Part shown: positions 42,895-54,269 of the stretch, piece by piece | Layout: each line of letters begins with the position of its first letter | Position numbering within the stretch: the stretch's first letter is position 1 | NCBI GenBank assembly: GCA_016271365.2 | Contig: CM028129.1 | Span: forward strand, 1,008,133,501 to 1,008,197,500 | DNA length: 64,000 nucleotides | Reading direction: 5' to 3' | From: Neoceratodus forsteri | Taxonomy: Eukaryota > Chordata > Ceratodontiformes > Ceratodontidae | Position numbers and translations under genes: made by a program | The notes under the pieces: generated by a model | What the model was told of the DNA's origin: nothing | What the model saw: only the letters and a program-made list of their open reading frames with translations | The model's database searches: none

Positions 42895-43080
42895 ACATTG
42901 GGTCGCCAATCAGGCTTCAAAGACCAAGCTGTTTAACTTAGTCTTCGAGGGAGGCTTGTTGTTTTGTTCTGGCCAAAATGATACTTGAAAGATAGCCAAG
43001 ATAAAAACAGCCACCTTCCAATATCAACAAAAGACCAGTTTAACTCCTAAAGGTCGAGGAGGCGGCCGACAGAGCAGTAT
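42895..43080 (+). pseudogene. D6 gag-like C-terminal end
   Basis: Across two frames it reads SKTKLFNLVFEGGLLF and then, after a shift, KIAKIKTATFQYQQKTSLTPKGRGGG (42,975-43,065). This resembles the 'gag end' blocks of the other copies (for example QTEAYMKKMDEYRTTY followed by a Gly/Arg-rich tail). A G14 run at about 43,081 follows. Confidence 0.5.
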
Positions 43081-43299
43081 TGGGGGGGGGGGGTTGCATC
43101 CTTTTTGGAACTTCAGGAACCAGAGGAGCAAAGGAGCCTATTCTGGTTTCATGAGCAACAGTAGCAGAGGAGCCCTTTTGATCAAAGTCGCAATGGAGGC
43201 ACAGGGTGAAAAGCGGGCACCTTGCAATGAGGGTACGTGGGCCCATCGCTGCCTCCCTTCCCTTTGTGGAAGACTGCACAAAGTTTACACAAGATAGGC

Positions 43300-43880
43300 C
43301 CAAATAATATCAGATGCTTGGGTTTGGAAAAGTCTGGCTTTGGGCTATGCAATAGAATTTTCAACAGTTCCCTCAAAGGGGCATTTCTGCCATCCCCGGT
43401 TCCAAAGGACCCCATGAAGAGGCAAGTGGTGTCACAGACCCTGGGCCACCTCACTTGAATCAGGGTGATTGTTCCAGTGCCTCCCAGCGAGCAAGGCCAG
43501 GGTTACTACTTGATCTGTTTTGTCATTCCCAAGAAGTTGGGTTTTTTCAGACCTGTTCTGGATCTGAACGCCTAAACGAGTTTGTTCACCACGCGACCTT
43601 CAAAATGGTGTCCCTGCATTCAGTCATCAGAGCTGTCCTGCCAGGGGATTATCTAGCTTCCATAGATCTGAGGGATGCGTGTCTCCACATCCTCATCCGT
43701 CAGTCTCATCAGAGGTTCCTCAGGTTCACGGTCCTGGGACAGCACTTCCCGTACAGGGCACTCCTGTTTGGGCTGGCAACAGCCCCCAGAGTTTTCTCGA
43801 AGGTACTCATTGTCCTGGTGGCTCAGCTCTGGCAGGAGGGACATCATGTCTGTGCCTACCTGGGCAATCTCATTTGAGAG
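43300..43880 (+). pseudogene. D6 reverse transcriptase, active site lost
   Basis: SDAWVWKSLALGYAIEF (43,310-43,360) is the usual RT entry block. Two frames later PVLDL and LNEFVHHATFKMVSLHSVIRAVLP (43,570-43,640) lead to YLASIDLRDACLHILIRQSHQRFLRF (43,648-43,725), PYRALLFGLATAPRVFSK (43,750-43,803) and VCAYLGNLI followed by a stop (43,850-43,877). The catalytic YLDD has become YLGN, so this copy cannot be active. One open frame covers 43,455-43,877. Confidence 0.8.
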
Positions 43881-44399
43881 CCATCTGTGCCACTGGCAAG
43901 GAAGTCAGTGACCAGGTCTCCGGAGGTGTTGAAGTCCCACAGCTGGGTGATGAATCAGGAGGAGAGCTCTCTCGAGCCATCACAGATCCTGGAGCACCTA
44001 GGTACGATGTTCTGGATGGATGAGGGAAGGTCTTTCTCTCACCAGCTAGGAAGTAGACTGTGAGAGAGTTTCAGTGGCTGAGGAGCCAGTTGTCTGCTTC
44101 ATTCCACAGCCTTCTGCGAATCCTGGGCCTCACAACAGCAGTGATAGAACTAGTTCTCTGGGCTCACCTTCACAAGTGGCCCCTGCAGATCGCGTTGCTG
44201 TCATCCTGATATACGACCTCTGAGGATTATCAGGCCAGGATCCCCATTTCACCACAGCTGCGGCAGTCTCTGAGTTGGTGGGTGAGTTTGGAGAATCTGC
44301 GCAAAGGGTCTGTCTTGGAAGCTTCCTCAGAATTGATTCTGATGTCCTATGCCAGCCTGTCTGGTGGGAGTAGTCCTGGACCATATTCCCATTAAGGGG

Positions 44400-45115
44400 A
44401 CTTCATCATCACAGGAACAGCACCTATACATAAATGTTCTGGAGATCAGAAATGTCTCACTCGCTTTCATTTTCTAATTCTGGTGTGGTCAAAACCTGTG
44501 AAAATAAGGTCAGACAATGCTGTCATGGTGGCGTACATAAACAGTCAAGGGGACACAAAGAACAGGGAGATGCTGAAAGAAGCCACCAATCTCCTGCTGT
44601 GGGTGGAGGAAAATCTCTCTCTGTCGGCAGTTCACCTGTCGGTAGAGTTGAACAATCAAGTCAGTTGGCTAAGCCGCGGAAATGTCCATCCAGGGAAGTG
44701 AATGTTGAACCTGGAGGTGTTGAACTTTCTATATCAAAGGTTAGTTCATCCTCAGATCAACCTGTTCACCTCCAGCCACAGTGCTCAAGTTCATCGGCTC
44801 TTCAGCCGCTACCAGTGTCCACTGGTGGAGACAGTGGATGCCCTGTCACAAGCGTGGAATTTTGGCAGAGCCTGTGCCTTCCCTCCTCTGCCGCTCCTCC
44901 CCATGGTCATACAAAATAAGGCACTCAAGAGGAGGCTTTCTTCTGATGGCTCCAGAGTGGCCCAGAAGACCATTTTCTCTGACTTAGTGAACCTAGCTCA
45001 ATGGCCATCATTTCACCTTCAGTGCGGGGACATTCTCTCACAGAGCCCCATTCTGCATCGAAATCTGGGAGCGATGCAGCTCATGGTCTGGTTTCTGAAA
45101 CGTGGAGATGCCTGA
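44400..45115 (+). pseudogene. D6 RNase H and Dam-like domains
   Basis: KPVKIRSDNAVMVAYINSQGDTK (44,493-44,560) holds the RNase H DN step, and HLSVELNNQVSWLSRGN (44,630-44,690) is the last step, where the usual Asp in 'ADxLSR' has become Val/Ser (VSWLSR). The Dam-like domain follows in 44,702-45,115: HPQINLFTSSHSAQVH, DALSQAWNFGRACAFPPLPLLPMVIQ and a downstream block in which the APDW motif is unrecognisable. The first RNase H Asp (TDAS) is not found. Confidence 0.65.
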
Positions 45116-45129
45116 AATATGGTTCCTTT

Positions 45130-45285
45130 AAAAAGGTGGTGGACACCCTGATGGCTGTCAGAAAGATGTCCACGTCCGCAGTTTATGCTCACATATGGAC
45201 CACTTTTTCAGCTTAGGCCAAGCAAATACATATCTGGCCCTATAAAGCCACGGTTCCACAGATTTTGAATTTCTTGCGGAGTGGA
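45130..45285 (+). pseudogene. D6 tyrosine recombinase, N-terminal piece
   Basis: Frame VVDTLMAVRKMSTSAVYAHIWTTFSA (45,137-45,215) is the start of a YR core-binding domain, with the STS-Y--W--F pattern. It then shifts to 'ILNFLRSG' (45,250-45,285), where LINE-B interrupts it. Confidence 0.6.
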
Positions 45286-45287
45286 AA

Positions 45288-47056
45288 AAGGTTTATTTTT
45301 TTTTTTATCCATTTCATCTAGGATTACAATACCTTTGAGCCGAGGCTCTTTTACAAAGGTTCCGCATCAGCGTGTGCAATAGTCATCATTTTTAGTTACA
45401 AACATATAGTCATTGACTTACAGACATGTAATAATCAGTACAAAGACATGAGCTATGAGCAAGACAAGGAAGGAGGAGGAGGGGTGGGTGGGAAGTGAGG
45501 GTAGGAGATCGGGGGGGGGTAGGAGGTGCAGGGGGTAAGGAGGAGTGTGGGAGGTGGTTGGGGGCAGGAGTGGAGATAAGTGGGGGAGGTAGGCATGGGC
45601 AGGAGACAGTGCAGCCAGGGGGCCTTGCCGAGGGAATATGACATGTAAGGTGCTAGGAGTGCAAAGACTGGTTGTAAATGCTGGGTGCTGGGGCATGTGC
45701 AGCTGGAACGGTGGAAATGTTAAGATGTGCAATCGCAGGATACAAGCAATGAGAGACGCAGCTTGGACTTGAAGAGGCCGAGTGTTGGAGCGGTCGCTAT
45801 GTCGCTGCCAAGAGAGTTGAGCCAGTTGGATGCCTGATAGGCGAATGATCTTTGTCCTTGGGTCATGTGACATCGTGGGATATGTAGTAGATGGGAATTG
45901 GATCTCCTTGTAGTGATGTACCTATGTCTAGGCTTAAGGAGGGCACAGACACCAGGTGGGGCAAGCCCCATTATAATTTTCTTGACCGTGATGCAGGTTT
46001 GGTATTTTATGCATTTGCCCAGTTGAAGCCATCCAGATTGGGAATAAAGGTCACATGTGTGGGTACGGCAGTGTGAGCCAGTGATGAGATGACAGGCCTT
46101 ATTCAGGGAGGTCGCGATACGTTTGAGAGCAGTGGTAGTTGCAGACCCATATATGATAAGACCATTGTCTATGATGCTGACGATGGAGCTTTGGACGGCC
46201 ACTGACGGTGCTCCTGGGGTTAGGTGTTTCCTGTGCCGGAATAATATGCCTAAACTCGCATTGGCAGACTTTGCAACATTGCTGATATGGACAGCATATG
46301 AGAGGTGTGGATCAAGGGTGATGCCGAGGTACTTGAACGATTGTGATTGCTCTAGGATGGCTCCTTGTTCGGTTGCAATGAAGAGGTGGAGTTGTTTGTT
46401 TTAGTTGTGGGGGCTGCAGAAGACCATAGACTTGTTTTTTTTTTCTGATTGTGAAGCAGTTTATGATTTAGGAACCAGGATTCGATAGAAGAGAAGGCCC
46501 ACTGAAGTTTATTTTGTAATTGGATTGGATCAGGGTCCGAGGTGAGGATCACAGCATCGTCTGCTTAGATAATTATTTGTTCTGGGCAGCTGTCCAGTAG
46601 TGAGTTTAAGAATAGGCTGAAGAGGAGGGGTCCCAGAATGGAGCCCTGGGGGACTCCCTAGCAGACCGGTCTAGGGTCCGACAGTGTATCAGCGATTCTT
46701 ACTGTTTGGGACCGTTCTTCAAGGTAGCTCTTAAACCAGCCAATGGAGTCGGTTGACAGCCCAGTGTTCTGAAGCTGGACAAGCAGGAGGTGGTGATTGA
46801 CGGTGTCGAAGGCTTTAGTTAAGTCAATGTAGATTGAGCCTAGTAGTTCACCGCGGAGTCAAGTGCGTTTTGGATTGCGCCAGTGAATTCAAGTAGGGCT
46901 GTGGAGGTGCTGTGACCTTTGCGGAACCCGTGTTGTTGCTTGCACAGGATGTTGTACGTTTCCAGGTATTCTGTGAGCTGGTCCGAGACAATGCGTTCTA
47001 GTGCCTTGGGGAGTGGGGCCCACAAGGTTTCGTCTTGAGCATCCAGAGAGGTCATG
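45288..47056 (-). mobile_element. LINE-B, Jockey/L2-group LINE, 5'-truncated
   Basis: This is a reverse-oriented LINE inside the D6 YR. The minus-strand RT begins near 47,055 and the 3' end is near 45,288, with a T-rich stretch on the plus strand (A-rich tail). The family differs from LINE-A but its RT is related. G-rich tracts at 45,470-45,560 lie in the region after the RT C-terminus. No endonuclease is left. Confidence 0.75.
45720..47055 (-). pseudogene. LINE-B reverse transcriptase
   Basis: Minus-strand frames run LERIVSDQLTEYLETYNIL and QQHGFRKGHSTSTALLEF (47,000-46,900), then a shifted 'IYIDLTKAFDTVNH' region and GVPQGS-LGPLLFSLF (near 46,650), then a stop replacing the Tyr of YADD (near 46,565; ADDAVIL remains). 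LQWAFSSIESWFLNHKLLHNQKK (46,500-46,430) follows. The C-terminal part (46,202-45,720) has YLE-like and NWLNSLGSDI, then FKSKLRLSLL. Multiple shifts make it inactive. Confidence 0.75.
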
Positions 47057-47059
47057 TGT

Positions 47060-47321
47060 CAGCCCTTGGAGCCTCCTTGGGTTTGTGCCTAGGGACTAAC
47101 CGGGAGGGTACTCATTTTCTATGGGCTATCAGTAGGAGATGTTCTCCCATTCCCCCATGGGACCTGAATCTGGTTCCCGAATGCTCTTTGTAAGGAGCCT
47201 TTTGAACCGCTTTCATTGGTACTGTTGGACGTGTTGTCTTACAAGATGTTTCTTAGTTGCTGTGTGCTCAGCCAGGAGGATTGGTGAGCTCCAGGCTTTG
47301 TCCCACAAAGAACCATACCTT
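47060..47321 (+). pseudogene. D6 tyrosine recombinase, middle piece
   Basis: After LINE-B the D6 YR reappears. It has a PWDLNLV-like block (47,158-47,180, after a shift), EPFEPLSLVLLDVLSYKM (47,200-47,245) and then FLVAVCSARRIGELQALSHKEP (47,248-47,312), which is the first catalytic-Arg box. It is cut precisely at 47,321 by D7 and continues at 58,121. Confidence 0.75.
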
Positions 47322-47490
47322 CTAACCCTAGGAATCGCTCAGTATGCTTAACCTAATGCAGTCAGCCTTTAGCGTTGAACTGCCCCGGAGAGATGGTATT
47401 TATGCAAATGATGGAACTCTCATTTGCTTGTGACAATTTCAGACTGCTGCACCCTGAAGTGCTCAGATTCATTTCTCTGCCTGCCAGTTC
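47322..47490 (+). repeat. D7 left inverted repeat
   Basis: It pairs in reverse with 57,926-58,085. Shared blocks include TTGAACTGCCCCGGAGAGATGG and TTATGCAAATGATGGAA. The outermost bases match only the ICR. Confidence 0.85.
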
Positions 47491-47875
47491 AGACGCCTCA
47501 GAGAGCTCTCCTTTACTTACTTGTATACATTTTGTCGATAAGCAACGCTCATTTACTTTTTATTTTACGTTGCTGTCCCAATCAGATTAGTTAGTTTAGT
47601 TGTTTAAGTTGATATCGTTTGTTTTTTGGGATCCTCACCAGTTCTGCGGAACTGTGAGGAACCGCTGTTTTGTGTGGTTTTGACCTCAGAAAACACTTTA
47701 TTTCTTACTAACGTTCCTGTCCAGATCTGTAACGTTATTCAGTTTTATTTTAGCCGGTTCCTTTTCCTGTCAGGAACCAAGCGCTCTCGGTTCCCAGATT
47801 ATATAGGGAATCGAGCAAATTTTAGTTGGTTCCAGAACCGACAAATTTTATTTGAATTTTTAATTTTTTTTTTCC

Positions 47876-49124
47876 ATGTGCCTGAGAAGCACCCAAACAA
47901 AAGACGGGACTAATTGGGTTCAAGAACTTCATTAGCAGTGGCCAAATTGTAGCTAAGGCAGATAGGCACAATCTGTGCATTTTTTGTTTTGTACCCAGTC
48001 ATATATTTGCCAATTGTGAGATTTGCAAAATGTTTTGCACTAAAATATTAAAGAGAAGGGCCAAAAAACTGGAGGAAATGGCCACTCCTCCTTCTCCATC
48101 TAAGCCTTCTGAAGAGGCATCCTCATCTTCTATCTCTAAAAAAGATAAAGACCTAAAGATTCATTGGATACAAACTCCACGGAGAAAGCTGACTCTTCAA
48201 AAACGAAAAGACCTGTGGAACCAGCTAATGAACCGGTTCCAGCAAAAAGAAAGCATAAAGAGAAACGTTGCTGTACCTCCTGCTGTGAAGGCAAAGGAGC
48301 TCTCAGCTGACAGACCAGCAATGCTCACAACTGAGGACATTGCAAAGGCCCTGCAAATTCTGCAGGCATTACAGGCTGTGGTTCCAGTGACCCCACCAGT
48401 TCCTGCCCAGGCGCCAGTGGCTCAGGAACCGGTGTATGTTTATTATGACCAAGGAAAAGAAGAGGAATGGGAACCCATAGAACCAGAGATATCCCCAGAG
48501 CAGGACTTAAGTCCCGCCTGGGGACCCGAGGACTACACCTCTTATTATTCATTTGTTAAGCAAATAGTTGATACCCTAACCCTCTCCATCCAGGAGACAG
48601 TGGAGGATGAATGAGGAGGAAGCAGAGTTCCTTGATATGGTGGGGCTAGCCCCCACTAGGAGGCTCCTGCTCCCAATACATTAGTCCTTAAGGAAGGCTG
48701 CCTTAAAGATTTTACAGACCCTACCTCAATTCCAGGGGTGGATAAGAAATACCAACTTGGCAGAGCTAAATCTGCATTCCTGCTTAACCACCCTCACCAT
48801 AAAGGGGTGATTCATGCTGCAGCATGCGACAAGGCCAGAATACCTTTGTCATTCCATCCACCTGACATAGATTCCAAAAAGATTGACAGAATTGGGAAAA
48901 CAGGTATTTGGCAGTCTCACTGTTAGTAAGGCAAGCTAACTATATGGCTTATGCAGCCCAATATCAGAAGGCATTATGGAATGTAGTATTGGCAATGACA
49001 GACAAAATGTTTGTAGACATGGCAGTGGACATGGCAGAGACTGCCAGGTCTGCACTGGATGCCACCAAGTGCCAGTTCCACATGGCTGTGGACGCTTATG
49101 GCACTTAGTGTCAGTGAGACCGTT
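47876..49124 (+). pseudogene. D7 gag-like ORF1, N-terminal and middle part
   Basis: A basic start (PEKHPNKRRD) is followed after a stop by the Cys/His cluster at 47,917-48,034, where the first pair is degraded (FISSGQIV) but ADRHNLCIFC and NCEICKMFC remain. The frame 48,030-48,614 (194 codons) holds a Lys/Ser-rich region, an Ala/Gln/Val helix (EDIAKALQILQALQAVV) and an acidic part. GVDKKYQLGRAKSAFLL (48,730-48,780) and YLAVSLLVRQANYMAYAAQYQKALW (48,900-48,980) belong to the conserved C-half. It is cut at 49,124 by LINE-A2. Confidence 0.8.
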
Positions 49125-49495
49125 TTATTTATTTATTTAGCTTTTGTTGACCAGGTAGGTACACTAGACAATCTGTATGCCTATTTTCAGATACGACCCG
49201 GGAGAGTACAATGAAAATACAGGTTCAAACAAGGTACATAACAACAAGAGGGGCAATGTACAGAGTTACAAGAGAGCAAAATAAACATAGATAGTCTACA
49301 GTGAGCAGTAATAGGTAAAATATACATGTACATACAGAATAAATAGACTAACACATTCAATGGTAATTGCATTGCATGAGTGACCCTATTTACCAGGGCC
49401 ACTTAATTCATAAGCAAATGGCGATCAATCACATGTTAGACAGAGTTAAAGGACAGTAGGCAGTGGGTCAGCTGGGACCAATTTTGGAGAACTGG

Positions 49496-51060
49496 TTAGG
49501 GCAGCTTGGGACACTCACACATAGAGGACAGTTTCAGGTGCTCCCACGAGGAATTCCAGAGACACAGTTGGGAGGGGGAGGAGCGTACATGGTCAGGAAG
49601 GGAGTTCCATCGCCTCAGAGCACATGTAGCAAAGTCCCTATCCCCCATTAGGGTTTGAGTATATGGAACTTTGAGCACCGCTGGACCCTGAGACCTAAGG
49701 GAGTAGGAGGAGGATACAGCAGGCATGAGAAGCTGCGTAAGCCCCAGTGGGGTGCCAGTTCTGAGCACATTTCCTACAAAGCAGCCCAATCCGTAATTCA
49801 AGTGATTGGCCGGGGAAAGCCAGCTCAGTTTGTCATATAATTTACAGTGGTGGGTGAGACGTGGGACAGCCAGGGCAAAGCGACAGATGTTGTTATAGGT
49901 CGTGTTCCACTTGGCAAAGTGGACCTTGGAGGTGCCAGCGAGCAGGAGAAGGCCATAGCTTAGTGAAGGGAGCAGCACACCTCTGGCCAGTGCCAAGCGA
50001 GCTGCAGACGTTAAATTTTTCTTTGCCCTGTAGACAACACCCAGTTTGCAGTTCATGGTTCTGCAAACATTTAGGATGTGACTCCCCAGGTCGAGTTGGG
50101 GGTCAAGTGTAACCCCAAGGTATTTTACTGAAACTGTGGTTAGGAGGGGAGAGCCATCCACACCACTGACACATGGAGGGACAGGGGAGGCCTTGATCTT
50201 GGCTGCTGACCCAAAGAGCATGGCCTGAGTTTTTTTCATATTAAGGACCAGCTTGTGAGACATTACCCAGGCTTGAGTATTCTTAAAGGCCTCGCTCAGC
50301 TGAAGGTTAAGAACCCCAATGTCTCGGGAATGTGCAAGGATGACAAGATCATCTGCATAAAGGGTGATACTACAGTTGGGTGCAGTGGCAGGAGGTTAAC
50401 AACAAATGCAGAAAAGAGAAGAGGCCCTAAAACTGATGCCTGTGGGACACCAGAGGTCACCGGAGTGGGGTCAGAGAGGACCTGGTTGAATTTAGTCTGC
50501 TGTATTCTTCCCTGGAGGTAGTTTCTCAGCCAACTCAAGGCGGGGACGACAACAGGCCTAAGGCCTGCATCTGTGAGCAGAGTAAGGCATGGTCTACAAG
50601 GTCAAAGGCCTTGGATAAGTCTGTGAATATAGCCCCAAAGAGTTTGCACTGGTCCTTGGCCACCCTGATGCTGGTAGAGACAGAGACGAGGGCAGTGGTC
50701 GTGCCATACCCTTTACAATATCCTTGCTGTGCAGGTGACGGCAACTTATGTGTCTGAATATACTCTGTAAGCTGTTCAGCCACAGTTTTCTCTGAGTTTA
50801 CTAATGGCAGTTGGACAATAGTTGTCCAGGACTTTGGGGTTACCTTGCTTCGGAACAGGGACAATCCTTGCTACTTTCCAAACACCAGGGATAACACCAG
50901 TGGCAAGGGACAGATTGAAGATATGTGCCACTGGGATGGCAATGTGGGGAGCACCCAGGTTCAGAAGCTTGGGCGCCATGTTTTCATGGCCAGCACTGGA
51001 GTGTGGGGAGAGACCAGAGAGAAGTCTCTGCATCTCCTTGACAGGCACAGCCCTGATGTA
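49496..51060 (-). pseudogene. LINE-A2 reverse transcriptase
   Basis: Frames follow the RT order on the minus strand: KEMQRLLSGLSPHSSAGHENM and VWKVARIVPVPKQGNPK (51,040-50,820), VAEQLTEYIQ, then YCKGYGTTTALVSV and GAIFTDLSKAFDLVDH (50,780-50,590), VTSGVPQASVLGPLLFSAFV (50,480-50,400; the usual PQGS reads PQAS), a shifted region with the YADD equivalent near 50,355, then a 255-codon frame (50,263-49,496) with KYLGVTLDPQLDLGSH and a RRWNSLPDHV block. Many stops are present. Confidence 0.8.
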
Positions 51061-51359
51061 AAATAATGGGCGAGAGGGGTGAGCCTCCTGAGGGACAGCG
51101 GCCGAGGGGCCACTAATATCCCCTACAGTAGGGAAAAGGAGGTAAGCACAGATGAGTCCGAAAAGTGGGAATTTAAAGCATTAGCAATCGTGAGTGGATT
51201 ACTACAACTTGACCCTCCAATGATCATATCAGACACCCTTGAGTTGAAGGAGCCGCTGACTAAGTTTATGTTCCTCCAGAACCTTAGTGGGTCCTTAGCA
51301 GAGCTAAGCAGGGCAGATTTATAGTATTCACTTTTTGCCACCCTGATGGCATTTTTGCA

Positions 51360-52540
51360 CTAGTTTCTGAGCTTCCTGTACTGTTGGAAGATGGACTGAT
51401 CCAACGTGCGTTCAAAGTGAGCCCAACACTTGTCCCTTGCCCGCATAAGGGCTAGGAGGCTCCCATGCAGCCATTTTGTGGCTGACCCCCTCACTCTCCA
51501 TCTAATGGGGGGGGCACGTTTGTCCTGCAAGGTGCCAGAAACATTGAGAAACTGGGAGACAGCTGTGGACAGGTCATGGGCACTAAGCACTCCTGACCAG
51601 TCACTGATCCTCAGATCATCATGAAATGACCCCAGATCAAACTTAGAGAAATCCGTAACTTGAATGATTTTGTGGGGAATTTTTGGGGAGGGGACCTTCC
51701 ACACACACAACACGGGGGTGTGATCTGAGATGGAGTCAGGTAGGGTTCTAGCTAAGCTGATCCTATCTGGGCGGTTAGATAGGACCCAGTCCAGTAGGGA
51801 GCTAGTACCACCTTTAGCAGCCCATCTAGTGGGCTCCTAGATAAGCTGAGTCAGGGCAAAACTCGCCAGCAGAGGTTCAAACTGCTTGGTTATATCTCCT
51901 GTCCAGTTTAAGTTCACATCTCCTAGGATCAAAAGTTCATTATCCCCAACAGAAGGACCAGTGGTATCCAGGAGGTGGGTAAGTCCAGGCAGACCACCCT
52001 TGGGAGAGTTGTATATGCATACAACATGCATCTTCTTTGTATTTCCAAGTAGCAGTACAGTGTACAGCAGCTCACAGGTAGACAGAGAGGACTGCCGATA
52101 GATTACTGTAGATACACTAAGGTGACTCTTATAGTAAATTAGGATACCACCCCCTCACTTTTTCCCCTGTCCGATCTTGTCTAATAAACTCATAGCCAGG
52201 AAGTACACAGGCCGAGTCTGGTATTGAGGGTTTCAGCCAGGACTCTGTAATGCCTAGTATGTCAGGCTTAAATTGGACGACCCAGGCAGATAGTTAATCG
52301 TGGCTGGGTAGTAGACTGCGAATGTTAAGGTGAGCAATTTGTAACCCCTTTCCCAATTTCCAACATTCAGGGATTGAGGGGGCCTGATCTGTGGGACCAG
52401 GGTTTAACACGATGTCCCTGCAAGGGCCAGTATCACAAGGAAGAGCCAGAGGAGAAACTTTATGGGGGGAGGGGTACCACTGGCCGAGGGCCTTTGGGAT
52501 AGATGTCTTCTCACCAAGGCAGTGCCCAGAAGGCATCTGA
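51360..52540 (-). pseudogene. LINE-A2 endonuclease domain and connector
   Basis: Minus-strand GLQIAHLNIRSLLPSHD (52,350-52,300) opens the endonuclease. A shifted block gives an 'ILGITESWL' step near 52,240, which keeps the ESW motif lost in A1. IYNSPKGG and NELLILGDVNLNWTGD (52,020-51,880) give the GDxN motif, and SDHTPVLCVWK (51,735-51,700) gives the SDH motif. The connector (51,713-51,360 and 51,341-51,123) is long and open. Confidence 0.8.
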
Positions 52541-53394
52541 GGTCAAGACAGCAGGCAGGCCAGGGAGGCAGTCTGTCTTGAGCCAGAAGGTTAGAGAAGG
52601 TGAAATCAAACCCCTCTTGTGGGATAGTAGTTCCCCAATGGACCCCATGCTACCAAGAAGAGTCTATGACTGTTAGGAAAAAAAAAAAAGGCTGGTAAGG
52701 AGACCGATGGAGAGGACAGCACAAGGCAAAAAGGGCAGGACACCATTCCTGGTAGGCCTTGGAGTATCCATTTCCCCTTTTTCTCAGCAGTGACTAGTGA
52801 CATCCAACTCAAAGAGACAGCCATGACTGTCAGCTTGAGAGGGGTGAGAACAGAGTTCTTAGTGTGCTAGTACAGCTAGTGCGGATAGGGTCTGTCTGAG
52901 AGTGTAAAGGCATACAGCGTAGACAGACGAACAGTGACCTGGACTTAATTGCAAGGCACTCACCCCGTTGATACCGACAGTTAGGTAAGGGCAAGTAGGA
53001 AACCGGAGAACCCTAACTTTTTACCTAGATAGTCCAGCAAACATTCAAAGCAACATCCTGTGCAGATACTGACCAGTTAGGGTATTACTAACATGAAACC
53101 TAGAGAACACTAACTTATTGCAATTATTAGCCAGGCTAACACCTGAAGTAACAGTACAGGGTAATTTTCAAGAGGAGGCAGGAGCATTCAATAATCATAT
53201 GGTATAGGAAAGTATAAGCAGTACATGAAGCCCCATGCAAGGTAAGATATCATAAGCTAGTGAAAACAAATGACAAGAACTGTTTTGTTGTTTTTAGCCA
53301 CTCCCAATAGGATCTCCGAAACATTAAGGGAGGGGCTTGCAAGCATTTAAGAGGAGGAGGGAGCAGGGTGGGTGGGGGAGCAGAATTTGAATTT

Positions 53395-53860
53395 TTCCTT
53401 TCACTCCGTCTTTCACTCGCTCTCTCCACGGCTCGACTCCTCTATGGCAGGAGCCTCGCAGGAGAGCAACACCAGTCCATGTCCCAAGTGGGGAAGGAGG
53501 GGGTCCCAGCGAGGACCAGTCTGCACCTCTGTCCCCAGATTCCAAAGTCATCCTGTGATCAGGGCTGAAGCCCTGCTATTTAAACTGCACCAGCAGTTTA
53601 AAATTGGTGCCTTTTTTTTTTTTTTTCTTCATCTCTCACTCGCTCTCTCCACGGTCCGACTCCTCTATGGCAGGAGCCCCGTGGGAGAGTAACACCAGTC
53701 CATGTCCCAGGTGGGGAAGGAGGGGGGTCCCAGCGAGGACCAGTCTGCACCTCCAACCCCCGATTCCAAAGTCGTCCTGTGTCAGGGCTGAAGCCCTACT
53801 ATTTAAACTGCACCAGCAGTTTAAAATTGGCGCCTTTTTTTTTTTTTTCCTTTCTCCATC
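53395..53860 (-). repeat. Two tandem 5' UTR monomers of LINE-A2
   Basis: A unit of about 225 bp occurs twice (53,398-53,624 and 53,625-53,852). Each has CTCGCTCTCTCCACGG, TCCTCTATGGCAGGAGCC, a GAAGCCCTGCTATTTAAACTG-like block and a T15-T16 run. Monomer arrays at the 5' end act as promoters in some LINEs, which is inference here. LINE-A1 lacks the array. Confidence 0.75.
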
Positions 53861-53872
53861 TCTCGCTCTCTG

Positions 53873-54230
53873 GCTCAGGGTCAGAAACCTTGCTCAGTAC
53901 ACTCAGACTAAAGCACAATGGATTTCCCCTGTGAGGGTGATTCCCTCTTCAGGGATGAGACCGAAGTATACATGAAGAAGATGAAAGGGTACAAATTCAT
54001 GTACAGAAGCAGCTCTGCAAGGGGTAAGCCTTTCACCTCATACAGGTCCTAGTACAGGGGAGTCAGGGGTAGGGGATCCTACTCCAGGCTCAAGCCATGC
54101 CAGACTACCAACAGGCCAGGGGGTACTTTAGAGGTAGGGGCAGAAGGACCATGAAATGGTCCGCCCAGGTACCTCAAGCCTAGGCCCAGCCCAAACAGGA
54201 TCCCTGATGAGCTGGTACAGGTTGCCTCCT
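53873..54230 (+). pseudogene. D7 gag-like ORF1, C-terminal end
   Basis: After LINE-A2, gag resumes with a WLRVRNLAQYTQTKAQ block, equivalent to D2 near 17,810. DETEVYMKKMKGYKFMYRSSSARGK follows at 53,960-54,030, then a Gly/Arg-rich tail (54,055-54,150). Confidence 0.75.
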
Positions 54231-54269
54231 CCCTACCAGTAGGTGACAGGCCAGCTCACTTCCTCCAAG

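Larger units (their letters stand above)
40985..42895. repeat. About 1.9-kb non-coding repeat block inserted in D6 gag
   Basis: Three different structures follow each other: a second copy of repeat R (41,030-41,390), a tandem repeat with about 290-bp units (41,540-42,250) and a foldback (42,290-42,615). Then come about 270 bases of unclassified sequence. No protein part is readable. D6 gag reading resumes near 42,895, so the whole block could be one composite non-autonomous element or successive insertions. Confidence 0.5.
49125..53872 (-). mobile_element. LINE-A2, Jockey-group LINE in reverse orientation
   Basis: This is the same family as LINE-A1 at 2,396-6,999. On the minus strand the order is a 5' UTR with two tandem monomers (53,872-53,395), further 5' UTR (53,395-52,540), endonuclease (52,380-51,660), connector, RT (51,048-49,496) and 3' UTR ending in (AAAT)n at 49,125. 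The 5' UTR block around 53,330-53,390 aligns with LINE-A1 near 2,610-2,670. D7 gag stops at 49,124 and resumes at 53,873. Confidence 0.88.

Noticed and set aside
45418..45873. 151-codon minus-strand frame, Pro-rich
   Set aside because: It spans a G-rich low-complexity tract (plus strand) in the tail region of LINE-B. The composition explains the open frame, and the true RT C-terminus is in another frame.
47626..47913. 95-codon frame as an independent gene
   Set aside because: It lies in the D7 left repeat and leader, and its last codons are the gag N-terminal basic stretch in the same frame.
53368..53975. Overlapping 66-123 codon frames with repeated Ser/Leu-rich words
   Set aside because: They are products of the 225-bp tandem monomers in the LINE-A2 5' UTR, read in the antisense direction.
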